NCBI GenBank assembly: GCA_964383325.1
Contig: CAYLGY010000025.1
Span: 1-30,547 of the forward strand
Source: CAYLGY01 sp964383325
Lineage (GTDB): Bacteria > Pseudomonadota > Alphaproteobacteria > Rhizobiales > Rhizobiaceae
Direction of reading: 5' to 3'
Length of the DNA stretch: 30,547 nucleotides
Of this stretch, positions 23,186-30,547 are shown in pieces. The translations under genes and the position numbers were made by a program. Position 1 is the stretch's first letter, and each line of letters begins with the position of its first letter. A model generated the notes under the pieces. It had not been told where the DNA came from. It did not search any database and worked only from the letters and a program-made list of their open reading frames with translations.

Positions 23186-23509
23186 CCCTGCCATGAGCGG
23201 CCCGACAAGAGGCCGCTGACTGAGAAAATCCCCGGGGGGACGGGGCATCCGGCCCTGCCCCGCTTCTGCGTGTGCACACCTGCCGGACCGCTCGCGACAG
23301 TCCCGGCATATGCGCTGGCGAATGGCTACCCTCCCCTGAGCGATCATGCGGCCGGACATCCAGGGCCCGTTCCGCATTCCGCGGGAAGGCAGGTCACAAG
23401 ATCCCGGCGCCCCGACGATTCCATTTCAACAGAGAAGGGTTCGGAAAGAAAAAAGGCCCGCGAAATCCTCGCGGGCCTTCCCCGAAACCTGCCGAATGCA
23501 GGCTGACGA
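23186..23509. other. intergenic region between convergent bamE and hppA
   Basis: Near the bamE end, AGCGGCC (23196-23202) and GGCCGCT (23211-23217) form a hairpin 10 bases past the stop, without a T run. It may stabilise or end the bamE mRNA. At the other end lies the hppA terminator. I see no gene between them; short open frames there lack a ribosome site and any protein-like pattern. Confidence 0.5.
23449..23479 (-). terminator. intrinsic terminator of hppA
   Basis: On the minus strand GGCCCGCG (23477-23470) and CGCGGGCC (23462-23455) pair around AGGATTT, with A's before the stem pairing to T's after it. A run of six T's (23454-23449) follows. It lies 31 bases past the hppA stop. Confidence 0.93.
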
Positions 23510-25642
23510 TCAGTGCGCCAGTACTGCGAGCAGCAGCAGCGCCACGATATTGGTAATCTTGATCATCGGATTGACAGCCGGACCGGCAGTATCCTTGTAG
23601 GGATCGCCAACCGTGTCACCCGTGACCGACGCCTTGTGCGCGTCGGAACCCTTCTCATGCACGACCCCATCCTTGTCGGTGAAGCCGTCCTCGATCGCCT
23701 TCTTGGCATTATCCCAGGCGCCGCCACCGGCGGTCATCGAGATCGCGACGAACAGGCCGGTAACGATCACGCCGAGCAGCATGGCCCCGAGCGCGGCCAG
23801 GCCATCATTCTTGCCCGCAATCCAGTAGATCACGACGAAGACGACGATCGGCGACAGCACCGGCAGCAGCGACGGAACGATCATTTCCTTGATCGCCGCA
23901 CGCGTGAGCATGTCGACCGCCCGACCGTAATCCGGCCTTTCGGTGCCCTGCATGATGCCGGACTTCTCGCGGAACTGGCGCCGCACCTCTTCGACCACCG
24001 CACCGCCGGCACGACCGACCGCGGTCATGGAAATGCCGCCGAACAGATAGGGCAGCAGGCCGCCGAAGAGCAGCCCGACAACCACATATGGGTTGGCAAG
24101 GCTGAAATCCACCGTCACCCCGTCGAAGAAGGAGCCCGGAGCCGCATTCGCCGCGAAGAAACGCAGATCCTCCGTATAGGCGGAGAACAGCACCAGCGCG
24201 CCGAGGCCGGCCGAACCGATGGCATAGCCCTTCGTCACGGCCTTGGTGGTGTTGCCCACCGCGTCTAGCGCGTCGGTCGACTTGCGCACTTCCGGATCGA
24301 GACCGGACATTTCAGCAATGCCGCCGGCATTGTCGGTGACCGGCCCGAAGGCGTCGAGCGCAACGACCATGCCCGCCAGCGCCAGCATGGTGGTAACCGC
24401 AATCGCGATGCCGAAGACGCCCGCAAGGTTGAACGATGCGATGATGCCGCCGACGATGACGATTGCCGGCACCGCGGTCGCCTCGAGCGAGATCGCAAGA
24501 CCCTGGATCACATTGGTGCCGTGACCGGTCACCGAGGCCTGGGCGATCGAATTGACCGGGCGTTTGCCAGTTCCCGTATAATATTCGGTAATCCAGATGA
24601 TCAGCGCGGTAACGACAAGACCGACCACGCCGCACCAGAACAGGGACGCGCCGGTGAAACTGTCGCCATTGGAGGCGACGAACTGCGTGCTGCCACCGAG
24701 CCACAGCCAGATGATCAGCGCAAGCGCGACGAGCGACAGCCCTGCCGTGGCCCAGAAGCCCTTGTAGAGCGCGCCCATGATCGAGTTGTTGGCGCCGAGC
24801 TTGACGAAGAACGTGCCGAGGATCGACGTGATGACGCAGAAACCGCCAATTGCGAGCGGCAGCATCATCAGCGTATGCGCGACGGCCCCGTCAAAGAAGA
24901 TCGAGGCCAGGACCATGGTCGCGACGACGGTGACGGCATAGGTTTCGAACAGGTCGGCGGCCATGCCGGCGCAGTCACCGACATTGTCGCCGACATTGTC
25001 GGCGATCGTGGCCGGGTTGCGCGGGTCATCCTCCGGAATCCCTGCCTCGACCTTGCCGACCAGATCCGCGCCGACATCGGCGCCCTTGGTGAAGATGCCA
25101 CCGCCAAGACGCGCGAAGATCGAGATCAGCGATGCGCCGAAGCCGAGCGCGACCAGCGCGTCGATGACGGTCCGACTCTCCGGATCGTGGCCGAGCGGGC
25201 CGATCAGGACCCAGTAATAGACCGCGACGCCCAGCAAGGCGAGGCCGGCAACCAGCAGGCCGGTGATGGCGCCGGACTTGAAGGCGATCTCCAGGCCGGC
25301 GGCAAGGCTCTTCGAAGCGGCCTGCGCAGTGCGCACATTGGCGCGGACCGAGATGTTCATGCCGATATAGCCGGCAACACCGGAAAGAATGGCGCCAATG
25401 GCGAAGCCGATGGCGGCGGCGCCGGACAACAGCCACCACGCGATCAGGCCGACGATGATGCCGACCACGGCGATGGTGGAATATTGACGATTCAGATAGG
25501 CTTGGGCCCCCTCCCGGATATAGCCCGCAATCTCTCGCATGCGCTCATTGCCCTGGTCCGCTGCGAGCACCGATTGGGTTGCCCAGGCGGCATAAAGTAT
25601 CGACAACAGACCGCAGGCGATGACGACGTACAACATGGTCAT
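23510..25642 (-). CDS. hppA: membrane-bound proton-pumping pyrophosphatase, K+-independent type
   Basis: This integral-membrane enzyme couples PPi hydrolysis to proton export. It has many hydrophobic segments (about 15 or 16 expected) over 710 residues, a normal length. Catalytic signatures are DVGADLVGKVEAGIPEDDPR (about 190-205), the adjacent NPATIADNVGDNVGDCAGMA, and acidic segments near the C-terminus (DTVGDPYKDTAGPAVNPMIK). At about 462 the sequence is GNTTKAVTKG; Lys in this segment is the family marker for K+-independent pumps, where K+-dependent ones have Ala. The ATG at 25642 has AAGGA upstream, and a further in-frame ATG is at 25636. It has its own promoter (25750-25778) and terminator. 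Confidence 0.97.
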   Translation of the reverse strand: MTMLYVVIACGLLSILYAAWATQSVLAADQGNERMREIAGYIREGAQAYLNRQYSTIAVVGIIVGLIAWWLLSGAAAIGFAIGAILSGVAGYIGMNISVRANVRTAQAASKSLAAGLEIAFKSGAITGLLVAGLALLGVAVYYWVLIGPLGHDPESRTVIDALVALGFGASLISIFARLGGGIFTKGADVGADLVGKVEAGIPEDDPRNPATIADNVGDNVGDCAGMAADLFETYAVTVVATMVLASIFFDGAVAHTLMMLPLAIGGFCVITSILGTFFVKLGANNSIMGALYKGFWATAGLSLVALALIIWLWLGGSTQFVASNGDSFTGASLFWCGVVGLVVTALIIWITEYYTGTGKRPVNSIAQASVTGHGTNVIQGLAISLEATAVPAIVIVGGIIASFNLAGVFGIAIAVTTMLALAGMVVALDAFGPVTDNAGGIAEMSGLDPEVRKSTDALDAVGNTTKAVTKGYAIGSAGLGALVLFSAYTEDLRFFAANAAPGSFFDGVTVDFSLANPYVVVGLLFGGLLPYLFGGISMTAVGRAGGAVVEEVRRQFREKSGIMQGTERPDYGRAVDMLTRAAIKEMIVPSLLPVLSPIVVFVVIYWIAGKNDGLAALGAMLLGVIVTGLFVAISMTAGGGAWDNAKKAIEDGFTDKDGVVHEKGSDAHKASVTGDTVGDPYKDTAGPAVNPMIKITNIVALLLLAVLAH

Positions 25643-25749
25643 TGCCAGAATCCTTGATTGTTCGGGTCCCGGAAGTCCCCTCTCAGGACCGATTTGACAC
25701 AGGTCGGAGCCCCGCAACACGCACGCGGCAGTCCCGGCCATCGTTGCGG

Positions 25750-25778
25750 CTTATGCGCATGTGTTCAGCCCGCGTCAA
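25750..25778 (-). promoter_or_regulatory. predicted sigma70-type promoter of hppA
   Basis: On the minus strand TTGACG (25778-25773), a 17-base spacer and CATAAG (25755-25750) precede the hppA start by about 110 bases. A small GTGCG-GAAA-CGCAC hairpin (25794-25781) lies just upstream, directly after the MFS gene stop. Confidence 0.6.
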
Positions 25779-25802
25779 GGGTGCGTTTCCGCACGCAGTG
25801 GT

Positions 25803-27044
25803 TCAATGTGGATTGTCGCGCCCTGCCGGAAGCGGTGGCGAGGGCAATGCCCGCCCTCTCGTGGCGACGAGCACGGCGAGGGAAACCAAACAGGCAAGCA
25901 CCACCGGCAAGACCAGCCAGTTCAGCATTTCCCAGCCCCAGGCCTGGTAGACATAACCCGACATCAGCGAGGCAAGCGCGACCGTACCGAAAAGGATTGC
26001 GTCATGCACGCCCTGTGTCCGGCTGCGTTCCGCCGGGCCGTGGCAATCCGTGACAATGGATGTCGACCCGATGAAGCTCAGATTCCAGCCAATGCCGAGC
26101 AAGACCAGCGCGGTCCAGAATTGCCAGAGCGCGATTCCCGACAGGGCGACGATTGCACAGCCGGTGATCAGCACCAGGCCGGCGGCGATGATCGCTTCCT
26201 TGCCGAAACGCGCAATCAGGCGCCCCGTGACAAAGCTTGGCGCATACATTGCCAGCACGTGCCAGGAAATTCCCAGCGTCGCCTCGTCCGGCGAGAAGCC
26301 GCAGCCGACCATGGCCAGCGGCGCCCCGGTCATGACGAAGCTCATCAGGGAATAGCTGCCGATGCCGCAGACCATTGCGGCAATGAGACGCGGCTGGGAA
26401 AAGATAGCCGAAACCGGCCGGGCGACCCGCTCGACCCTGTCCGTTGCTGCCCGTGCTTCCACCGCCGGCAGCCGGAGGAATGAAAGAACGATCGCGCCCA
26501 GCGCCGCCAATCCGATCACCGCGACGAACGCCCCGGCAAAGCTCACCGGCGCAAACAGTTCGCGAGTATGGATGACGGTCTGCGGTCCGAGCACCGCTGC
26601 CACCACGCCTCCGGAAAGCACCCAGGAGATTGCCTTCGGCCGGAATCGGGAGGGGGCGCCATCCGTCGCCGCAAAACGGTATTGCTGGACGAAGGCATTG
26701 CCGTTCCCGACCAGCAGGAGGCCGATGATCAGCAGCCAGAACTGATGCTCGAAGAGCGCCAGGGCCGCAATCGCGCCGCCGAGCGCCGTGATGCCCGTTC
26801 CGGCAAGAAACCCGTTGCGCCGGCCGACGGCCTGCATCAGCAACGCTGCCGGAAGCGCGCCGAGCGCCGTGCCAAGATTGAAGCCGGTAACGGGCGCTGT
26901 CGCCAGCGACTTGTCCGCCCCGAGCAGGTAGAAACCCGCCAGCCCGCCCATCGCGATGGAAATGGGGGCCGCAGAGCCGACGATTGCCTGCCCGGCGGCG
27001 AGGATCAGCGCCGCCTTGCGGCTCTGGCGCAATCGCGCACCCAT
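25803..27044 (-). CDS. major facilitator superfamily transporter, substrate unknown
   Basis: The product is 413 residues with about twelve hydrophobic segments. Its MFS pattern includes NLGTALGALPAALLMQAVGRRNGFL (loop 2-3 region) and the subgroup-like NAFVQQYRFAATDGAPSRFR. A cytoplasmic central loop EARAATDRVERVARPVSAIF separates the two halves. The ATG at 27044 follows the nusB stop after a single base (TGA-G-ATG), so translation is tightly coupled to nusB. In many alphaproteobacteria thiL occupies this place. Its location in a riboflavin gene series makes a flavin-related cargo conceivable, but nothing in the sequence proves it; a drug or metabolite exporter is equally possible. Confidence 0.85.
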   Translation of the reverse strand: MGARLRQSRKAALILAAGQAIVGSAAPISIAMGGLAGFYLLGADKSLATAPVTGFNLGTALGALPAALLMQAVGRRNGFLAGTGITALGGAIAALALFEHQFWLLIIGLLLVGNGNAFVQQYRFAATDGAPSRFRPKAISWVLSGGVVAAVLGPQTVIHTRELFAPVSFAGAFVAVIGLAALGAIVLSFLRLPAVEARAATDRVERVARPVSAIFSQPRLIAAMVCGIGSYSLMSFVMTGAPLAMVGCGFSPDEATLGISWHVLAMYAPSFVTGRLIARFGKEAIIAAGLVLITGCAIVALSGIALWQFWTALVLLGIGWNLSFIGSTSIVTDCHGPAERSRTQGVHDAILFGTVALASLMSGYVYQAWGWEMLNWLVLPVVLACLVSLAVLVATRGRALPSPPLPAGRDNPH

Positions 27045-27045
27045 C

Positions 27046-27540
27046 TCACGGTTCGCTCTTCCGCTGCTCCGGTCGCACCCGCCTTGCCACCCTGTCCAGC
27101 ACCGCATTGACGAGTTTGGGCTCTTCCTCCTCGTAGAAGGCACGGGCGATGTCGATATATTCATTCAGGATGACAGCGACCGGGACGTCGCGGCGCTCCA
27201 TCAGCTCATAGGTCGCCGAGCGCAGGATGGCGCGCAAGGTCGAGTCCAGCCGGGAAAGCGGCCAGCCTTCGATCAGGGACTGGCGGATGAGCGGATCGAT
27301 CGTCTTCTGGTTGGCGACCACGCCGGCGAGAATCGCGCGAAACCATTGCGCGTCCGCGTCCAGATATTGCGTGCCGTCAATTTCCTTGCCGAGCCGATGC
27401 GCCTCGTATTCCGCGGTCACTTCCAGCAGGCCGGCACTGGTGACGTCCATCTGGTACAGCGCCTGCACGGCGGCAAGGCGGGCGGCGCCGCGCTTGTTCG
27501 CCTGTTTCGATGGTGCACCGGGCATGTTTCCTGTCTTCAT
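27046..27540 (-). CDS. nusB: transcription antitermination factor NusB
   Basis: NusB (164 residues) binds boxA RNA with NusE/S10 and supports rRNA antitermination. The helical fold is recognisable from RGAARLAAVQALYQMDVT, then WFRAILAGVVANQKTIDPLI, LSRLDSTLRAILRSATYELM and the conserved VILNEYIDIARAFYEEEEPKLVNAVLD. Its ATG overlaps the ribH stop by four bases (ATGA), so ribH and nusB are translated as a coupled pair, as in many bacteria. Confidence 0.96.
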   Translation of the reverse strand: MKTGNMPGAPSKQANKRGAARLAAVQALYQMDVTSAGLLEVTAEYEAHRLGKEIDGTQYLDADAQWFRAILAGVVANQKTIDPLIRQSLIEGWPLSRLDSTLRAILRSATYELMERRDVPVAVILNEYIDIARAFYEEEEPKLVNAVLDRVARRVRPEQRKSEP

Positions 27541-27971
27541 GTCCGCGACCGCATCCTGCCGGCCAGCTCCGCCATGACGAGCGCGGCACGGGCGGCAAAA
27601 CCGCCCTTGTCACCCTCGGAAGGGCGGGCTCGCGCCCAGGCCTGCGCCTCGTTCTCGACCGTCAATATGCCATTGCCGATCGCCAGATGCTGCTGGAGGG
27701 CCAGATCGGTCAGGCCACGGCTCGATTCATTGGCCACAATGTCGAAATGATAGGTTTCGCCACGAATGACGCAGCCCAGCGCGACATAGGCCGCGTAATC
27801 GCGCCCGGAAGCGGCGGCAAGCGCGATGGCGGCCGGGATTTCCAGCGCCCCCGGCACGGTCACGATCTCGTAGCTCCTGCCGGCCGCATCGAGCACGGCG
27901 CGCGCGCCTGCCAGCAACGCATCCGAAAGCGCTTCGTAATAGCGCGCTTCAACGATCAGTATCTCAGCCAT
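27537..27971 (-). CDS. ribH: 6,7-dimethyl-8-ribityllumazine synthase
   Basis: Lumazine synthase condenses the pyrimidine intermediate with dihydroxybutanone phosphate, the penultimate step of riboflavin synthesis, in cytosolic oligomers. Conserved sites are VEARYYEALSDALL near the start, the substrate segment VPGALEIPAAI, the catalytic His in GETYHFDIVANESSRGL (about 75), and GILTVENEAQAWARA. The chosen ATG at 27971 gives 144 residues; one at 27986 adds five. The gap of 143 bases to ribE contains no ribBA gene, so dihydroxybutanone phosphate synthase must be encoded elsewhere. Confidence 0.95.
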   Translation of the reverse strand: MAEILIVEARYYEALSDALLAGARAVLDAAGRSYEIVTVPGALEIPAAIALAAASGRDYAAYVALGCVIRGETYHFDIVANESSRGLTDLALQQHLAIGNGILTVENEAQAWARARPSEGDKGGFAARAALVMAELAGRMRSRT

Positions 27972-28114
27972 GTGCCTGTCATCCATTCGCTCATGTGTGT
28001 CCCGCCGGTTTCCGGTTCAACCGCGAATCCATCCTGCCTGCGACTGGTCGCATATATCCGACCCGCTGTTCTTTGCCATCCTCTTCGGCCGGACCTGAGA
28101 AGCCCCGCGTCGAA

Positions 28115-28729
28115 CTAGGTCGTTTCACCTGCCCCGGCAAGCCGGGCCGCATAGCGGGCCATCAGATCGACCTCCAGATTGACCGCGTCGCCCGCCTGCC
28201 GCTCGCCCCAGGTCGTGACGGCAAGCGAGTGCCCGATCAGCAACACGTCGAACCGGTTTCCCTCGACCCGGTTCACGGTCAGGGACGTGCCGTCCAGCGC
28301 CACCGATCCCTTCGCGGCGATGAATCGCGATAGATCGGCCGGCGCCTCGAGGTGGAATCGGGCCGCGCCTCCCTCCTCCCGGCGATCGAGGATGGTGGCC
28401 TTGCTGTCCACATGGCCCGTAACGAGATGGCCGCCCAGCTCATCGCCCATCTTCAGCGCCCGTTCCAGATTGAGACGGGTGCCCTCGCGCCAGCCGGCAG
28501 CCGTCGTGAGCCGCAACGCCTCCTCCCATGCCTCGACCTCGAACCAGCGCGGCTGCGCATCGGCATCCTGCCGCGCCACAACCGTAAGGCAGACCCCGGC
28601 ACATGCGATCGAAGCCCCGATCTCGATCGTTGACGGGTCATAGCGCGTTGCAATCCGCACGCAGACGCCCTGGTCGCGAGGCTGGACGGAAAGGACGCGG
28701 CCAATATCCGTGACGATTCCGGTAAACAT
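28115..28729 (-). CDS. ribE: riboflavin synthase, alpha chain
   Basis: Riboflavin synthase dismutates two lumazine molecules to riboflavin. The 204-residue protein has two lumazine-binding repeats: MFTGIVTDIGRV with GASIACAGVCLTVV, and LGGHLVTGHVDSKATI with GSVALDGTSLTVNRVEG. The ATG at 28729 overlaps the ribD stop by one base (TGATG), showing coupling. The ATG at 28753 would add residues before the conserved MFTGIV and is rejected. Confidence 0.97.
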   Translation of the reverse strand: MFTGIVTDIGRVLSVQPRDQGVCVRIATRYDPSTIEIGASIACAGVCLTVVARQDADAQPRWFEVEAWEEALRLTTAAGWREGTRLNLERALKMGDELGGHLVTGHVDSKATILDRREEGGAARFHLEAPADLSRFIAAKGSVALDGTSLTVNRVEGNRFDVLLIGHSLAVTTWGERQAGDAVNLEVDLMARYAARLAGAGETT

Positions 28730-29835
28730 CAGAAGCGGTCCTTTCTGATCCATTCGCCGTACAGGTCCGGTCCGAGCCGATCCCGGCGCAGAAGGTCGAA
28801 CCCGACCGGAATCGAATCGGATGTAAGCGGCGCCGCGATCCCGCCTGCCCCGATCCGCATCGGACCCTCGAACAGCACGATCCGGTCCACCAGATCGTCA
28901 TCGAGGAGGGAGCGGGCGAGTCGGGCGCCGCCCTCGACAAGGATCGACATCACCCCCCGCTGCGCCAGATCCTCGAGCAGCTCCGGCAGGGCCACCAGCC
29001 CCGCCATCTCCTCGACCGCAAGCAGCTGCACGCCCCTTCTCTGCAATTGCGCCAGCCGTTCCGGATCGGACCGCTCCGTCGCCGCCAGCCATACGGGTGC
29101 CTTGCCCAGCGTACGCAGGATGCGCGAACCTTCAGTCAGGGCTTCGGCTCCGCCGACGAGAACCCGGATCGGCGACCGTCCTTCGAGACCCGGAAGGCGG
29201 CAGGTAAGTTCCGGATCATCGGCGCGCAACGTGCCTCCACCGATCATGATGGCCTGCGCCTCGGCACGCAGGATGTGCACGCGACTGTCTGCCTCGGCTC
29301 CGGTGATGCGGACCTGCCCGGCACCGCTACGACCGACCATCCCATCTGCGGAAATGGCCATTTTCAGAATGACTTCGGGACGTTTTCTGAACGACCGGAT
29401 GAGATAATCGGACATGACTTCCGCAGCAAGATCGGCGCAGATACCCGCCGTCACCTCGATCCCCGCCTCGCGCAGCATTGCATAACCGCGGCCGGAAACC
29501 CGCGAATCCGGATCGGTGGCCGCGGCAACGACCCGGCGCACTCCGGCGGAAATCAGCGCGCTGGCGCAGGGCGGCGTCCGGCCATGATGGGCACAGGGCT
29601 CCAGCGTGACATAGGCCGTGGCGCCGCGTGCGCGCTCCCCCGCTTCTGCCAGCGCAATCGGCTCCGCATGCGGACGGCCGCCCGGCGCCGTGACGCCGCG
29701 GCCGACGATGGCGCCCCGCTCATCCACGATCAGCGTCGCGACGGACGGATTCGTTCCCGTCAGTCCACGATGGCGCCGCGACAGCCGGATGGCGGCCTCG
29801 ATACAGGCGCGGTCGCGCTTCGCCTGCAGCCGCAT
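28729..29835 (-). CDS. ribD: bifunctional riboflavin deaminase-reductase
   Basis: RibD performs the second and third pyrimidine steps of riboflavin synthesis. The N-terminal zinc deaminase has GGRPHAEPIALAEAG (about 51-65) and VTLEPCAHHGRTPPC (about 73-87), supplying the His and Cys ligands and the catalytic Glu. The C-terminal reductase (from about 145) begins RPEVILKMAISADGMVG and contains VHILRAEAQAIMIGGGTLRADDP and ILVEGGARLARSLL. I chose the ATG at 29835 (368 residues) because GGAG lies 9 bases upstream and the nrdR stop is 4 bases away. The ATG at 29850 overlaps nrdR and lacks a ribosome site. Confidence 0.96.
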   Translation of the reverse strand: MRLQAKRDRACIEAAIRLSRRHRGLTGTNPSVATLIVDERGAIVGRGVTAPGGRPHAEPIALAEAGERARGATAYVTLEPCAHHGRTPPCASALISAGVRRVVAAATDPDSRVSGRGYAMLREAGIEVTAGICADLAAEVMSDYLIRSFRKRPEVILKMAISADGMVGRSGAGQVRITGAEADSRVHILRAEAQAIMIGGGTLRADDPELTCRLPGLEGRSPIRVLVGGAEALTEGSRILRTLGKAPVWLAATERSDPERLAQLQRRGVQLLAVEEMAGLVALPELLEDLAQRGVMSILVEGGARLARSLLDDDLVDRIVLFEGPMRIGAGGIAAPLTSDSIPVGFDLLRRDRLGPDLYGEWIRKDRF

Positions 29836-29839
29836 GGCT

Positions 29840-30292
29840 TCAGTCTCCATCGAGTTCGCCCAGCACGTCCCGGAAATCTTGCGGATCGCGGAAATTTCGG
29901 TAGACCGAGGCGAACCGGACATAGGCAACGTCGTCCAGCGCCTTCAGCGCCTCCATCACGAGGCGGCCGATTTCCTCGGAGGGAATCTCCGCCTCGCCCA
30001 TGCTTTCAAGCTGGCGGACGATGCCGGATATCGCCCGGTCGACCCGTTCCGGCTCGACATTGCGTTTCCGCAGCGCAATGTCCAGGGACCGCATCAGCTT
30101 GTCGCGGCTGAAAGGAACCTTCCGCCCCGATTTCTTGATGACGACCAGCTCGCGCAACTGCACGCGCTCGAATGTCGTGAACCTGCCGCCGCAGCCGGGG
30201 CAGACCCTGCGCCGCCTTATCGCCGCACCGTCCTCGGCAGGGCGCGAATCCTTGACCTGCGTGTCTTCCGACTGACAATAGGGACAGCGCAT
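29840..30292 (-). CDS. nrdR: transcriptional repressor NrdR
   Basis: NrdR (150 residues) represses ribonucleotide reductase genes in response to ATP/dATP. The zinc ribbon is formed by Cys3, Cys6, Cys31 and Cys34 (MRCPYCQSEDTQVKDSRP, then VCPGCGGRFTTFERV). The ATP-cone follows (VVIKKSGRKVPFSRDKLMRSL, then EIPSEEIGRLVMEALKALDDVAYVRFASVY). The length is standard. It sits between glyA and ribD, the usual order in this class. Confidence 0.98.
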   Translation of the reverse strand: MRCPYCQSEDTQVKDSRPAEDGAAIRRRRVCPGCGGRFTTFERVQLRELVVIKKSGRKVPFSRDKLMRSLDIALRKRNVEPERVDRAISGIVRQLESMGEAEIPSEEIGRLVMEALKALDDVAYVRFASVYRNFRDPQDFRDVLGELDGD

Positions 30293-30301
30293 GGAGCCCC
30301 G

Positions 30302-30547
30302 CTACGACCCCAGATGCGGATAGATCGGGAACCGGTCCGTCAGGGCGATCACCCGGCGGCGCACTTCCGCCTCGACCGCCGCATTGCCCTCGTCGGAATT
30401 GGCCGATTTCAAACCGTCCAGCACCTCGGAAATCAGATTCCCGACCTCCGTGAACTCCGCCACACCAAATCCACGCGTGGTTCCCGCAGGCGTGCCGAGC
30501 CGGATCCCGGAAGTGATGAAGGGCTTTTCCGGATCGAAGGGAATGCC
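30302..30547 (-). CDS. glyA: serine hydroxymethyltransferase, C-terminal part
   Basis: The last 81 codons are present, and the rest lies beyond the window edge. Reading from 30547 down gives GIPFDPEKPFITSGIRLGTP, then AGTTRGFGVAEFTEVGNLI, ending FPIYPHLGS and TAG at 30302. These are hallmark C-terminal sequences of GlyA, including the Arg that binds the substrate carboxylate in TSGIRLGTPA. The enzyme interconverts serine and glycine while making methylene-tetrahydrofolate. nrdR begins 9 bases after its stop, so it probably heads the nrdR-rib-nusB series. Confidence 0.95.
   Translation of the reverse strand, partial: GIPFDPEKPFITSGIRLGTPAGTTRGFGVAEFTEVGNLISEVLDGLKSANSDEGNAAVEAEVRRRVIALTDRFPIYPHLGS

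Noticed and set aside
27972..28114. FMN riboswitch before ribH
   Set aside because: The conserved GGGGCGGGGTG-like and CCACCGGCGGT-like segments are absent.

Overview
The window is a high-GC stretch of core chromosome from an alphaproteobacterium, most likely a Hyphomicrobiales (Rhizobiales) relative. The evidence is gene content and order: an E1-beta pyruvate dehydrogenase subunit with its own lipoyl domain next to eno and ftsB; mfd-sdhE beside recG; the cbp3-like/DUF177/plsX/fabH/ihfA/merR block; an IalB-family protein; glyA-nrdR-ribD-ribE-ribH-nusB; and palindromic intergenic repeats of the kind scattered through rhizobial genomes. No phage, insertion sequence or CRISPR array is visible.

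Layout, left to right. Bases 1-3706 (minus) hold eno, ftsB, pdhA and the 5' part of pdhB, which has an in-frame TAG at codon 232. Bases 3796-4495 hold an IalB-like secreted protein with two near-identical tandem terminators. Bases 4724-7320 (plus) hold an orphan YejA-type peptide-binding protein and a FrnE-like DsbA-family protein, separated by two copies of a 32-bp palindromic repeat. Bases 7369-13361 hold mfd and sdhE (minus) divergent from recG (plus). Bases 13368-17445 (minus) hold ccdA, glmU and glmS; glmU and glmS make UDP-GlcNAc precursors.

Bases 17664-17952 hold the most striking object: a tRNA-Lys(UUU) gene split in its anticodon, between positions 34 and 35, by a 213-nt group I intron. 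The intron has recognisable P1 to P9 pairings, a P7 guanosine site, three GNRA tetraloops and a terminal G. I know bacterial tRNA group I introns from Leu, Ile, Arg and fMet tRNAs, but I do not recall one in tRNA-Lys.

Bases 18259-22545 (minus) form a membrane-biogenesis block (cbp3-like chaperone, DUF177, plsX, fabH, ihfA, merR), divergent from bamE (plus). Bases 23449-25642 hold a proton-pumping pyrophosphatase with its promoter and terminator. Bases 25803-30547 (minus) hold a tightly packed glyA-nrdR-ribD-ribE-ribH-nusB-MFS series, in which an MFS transporter sits where many relatives carry thiL.

Two AT-rich promoter elements stand out: a 9-bp-arm palindrome over the predicted pdhA promoter, and a 13-mer from it that recurs over the predicted ihfA -10 box.
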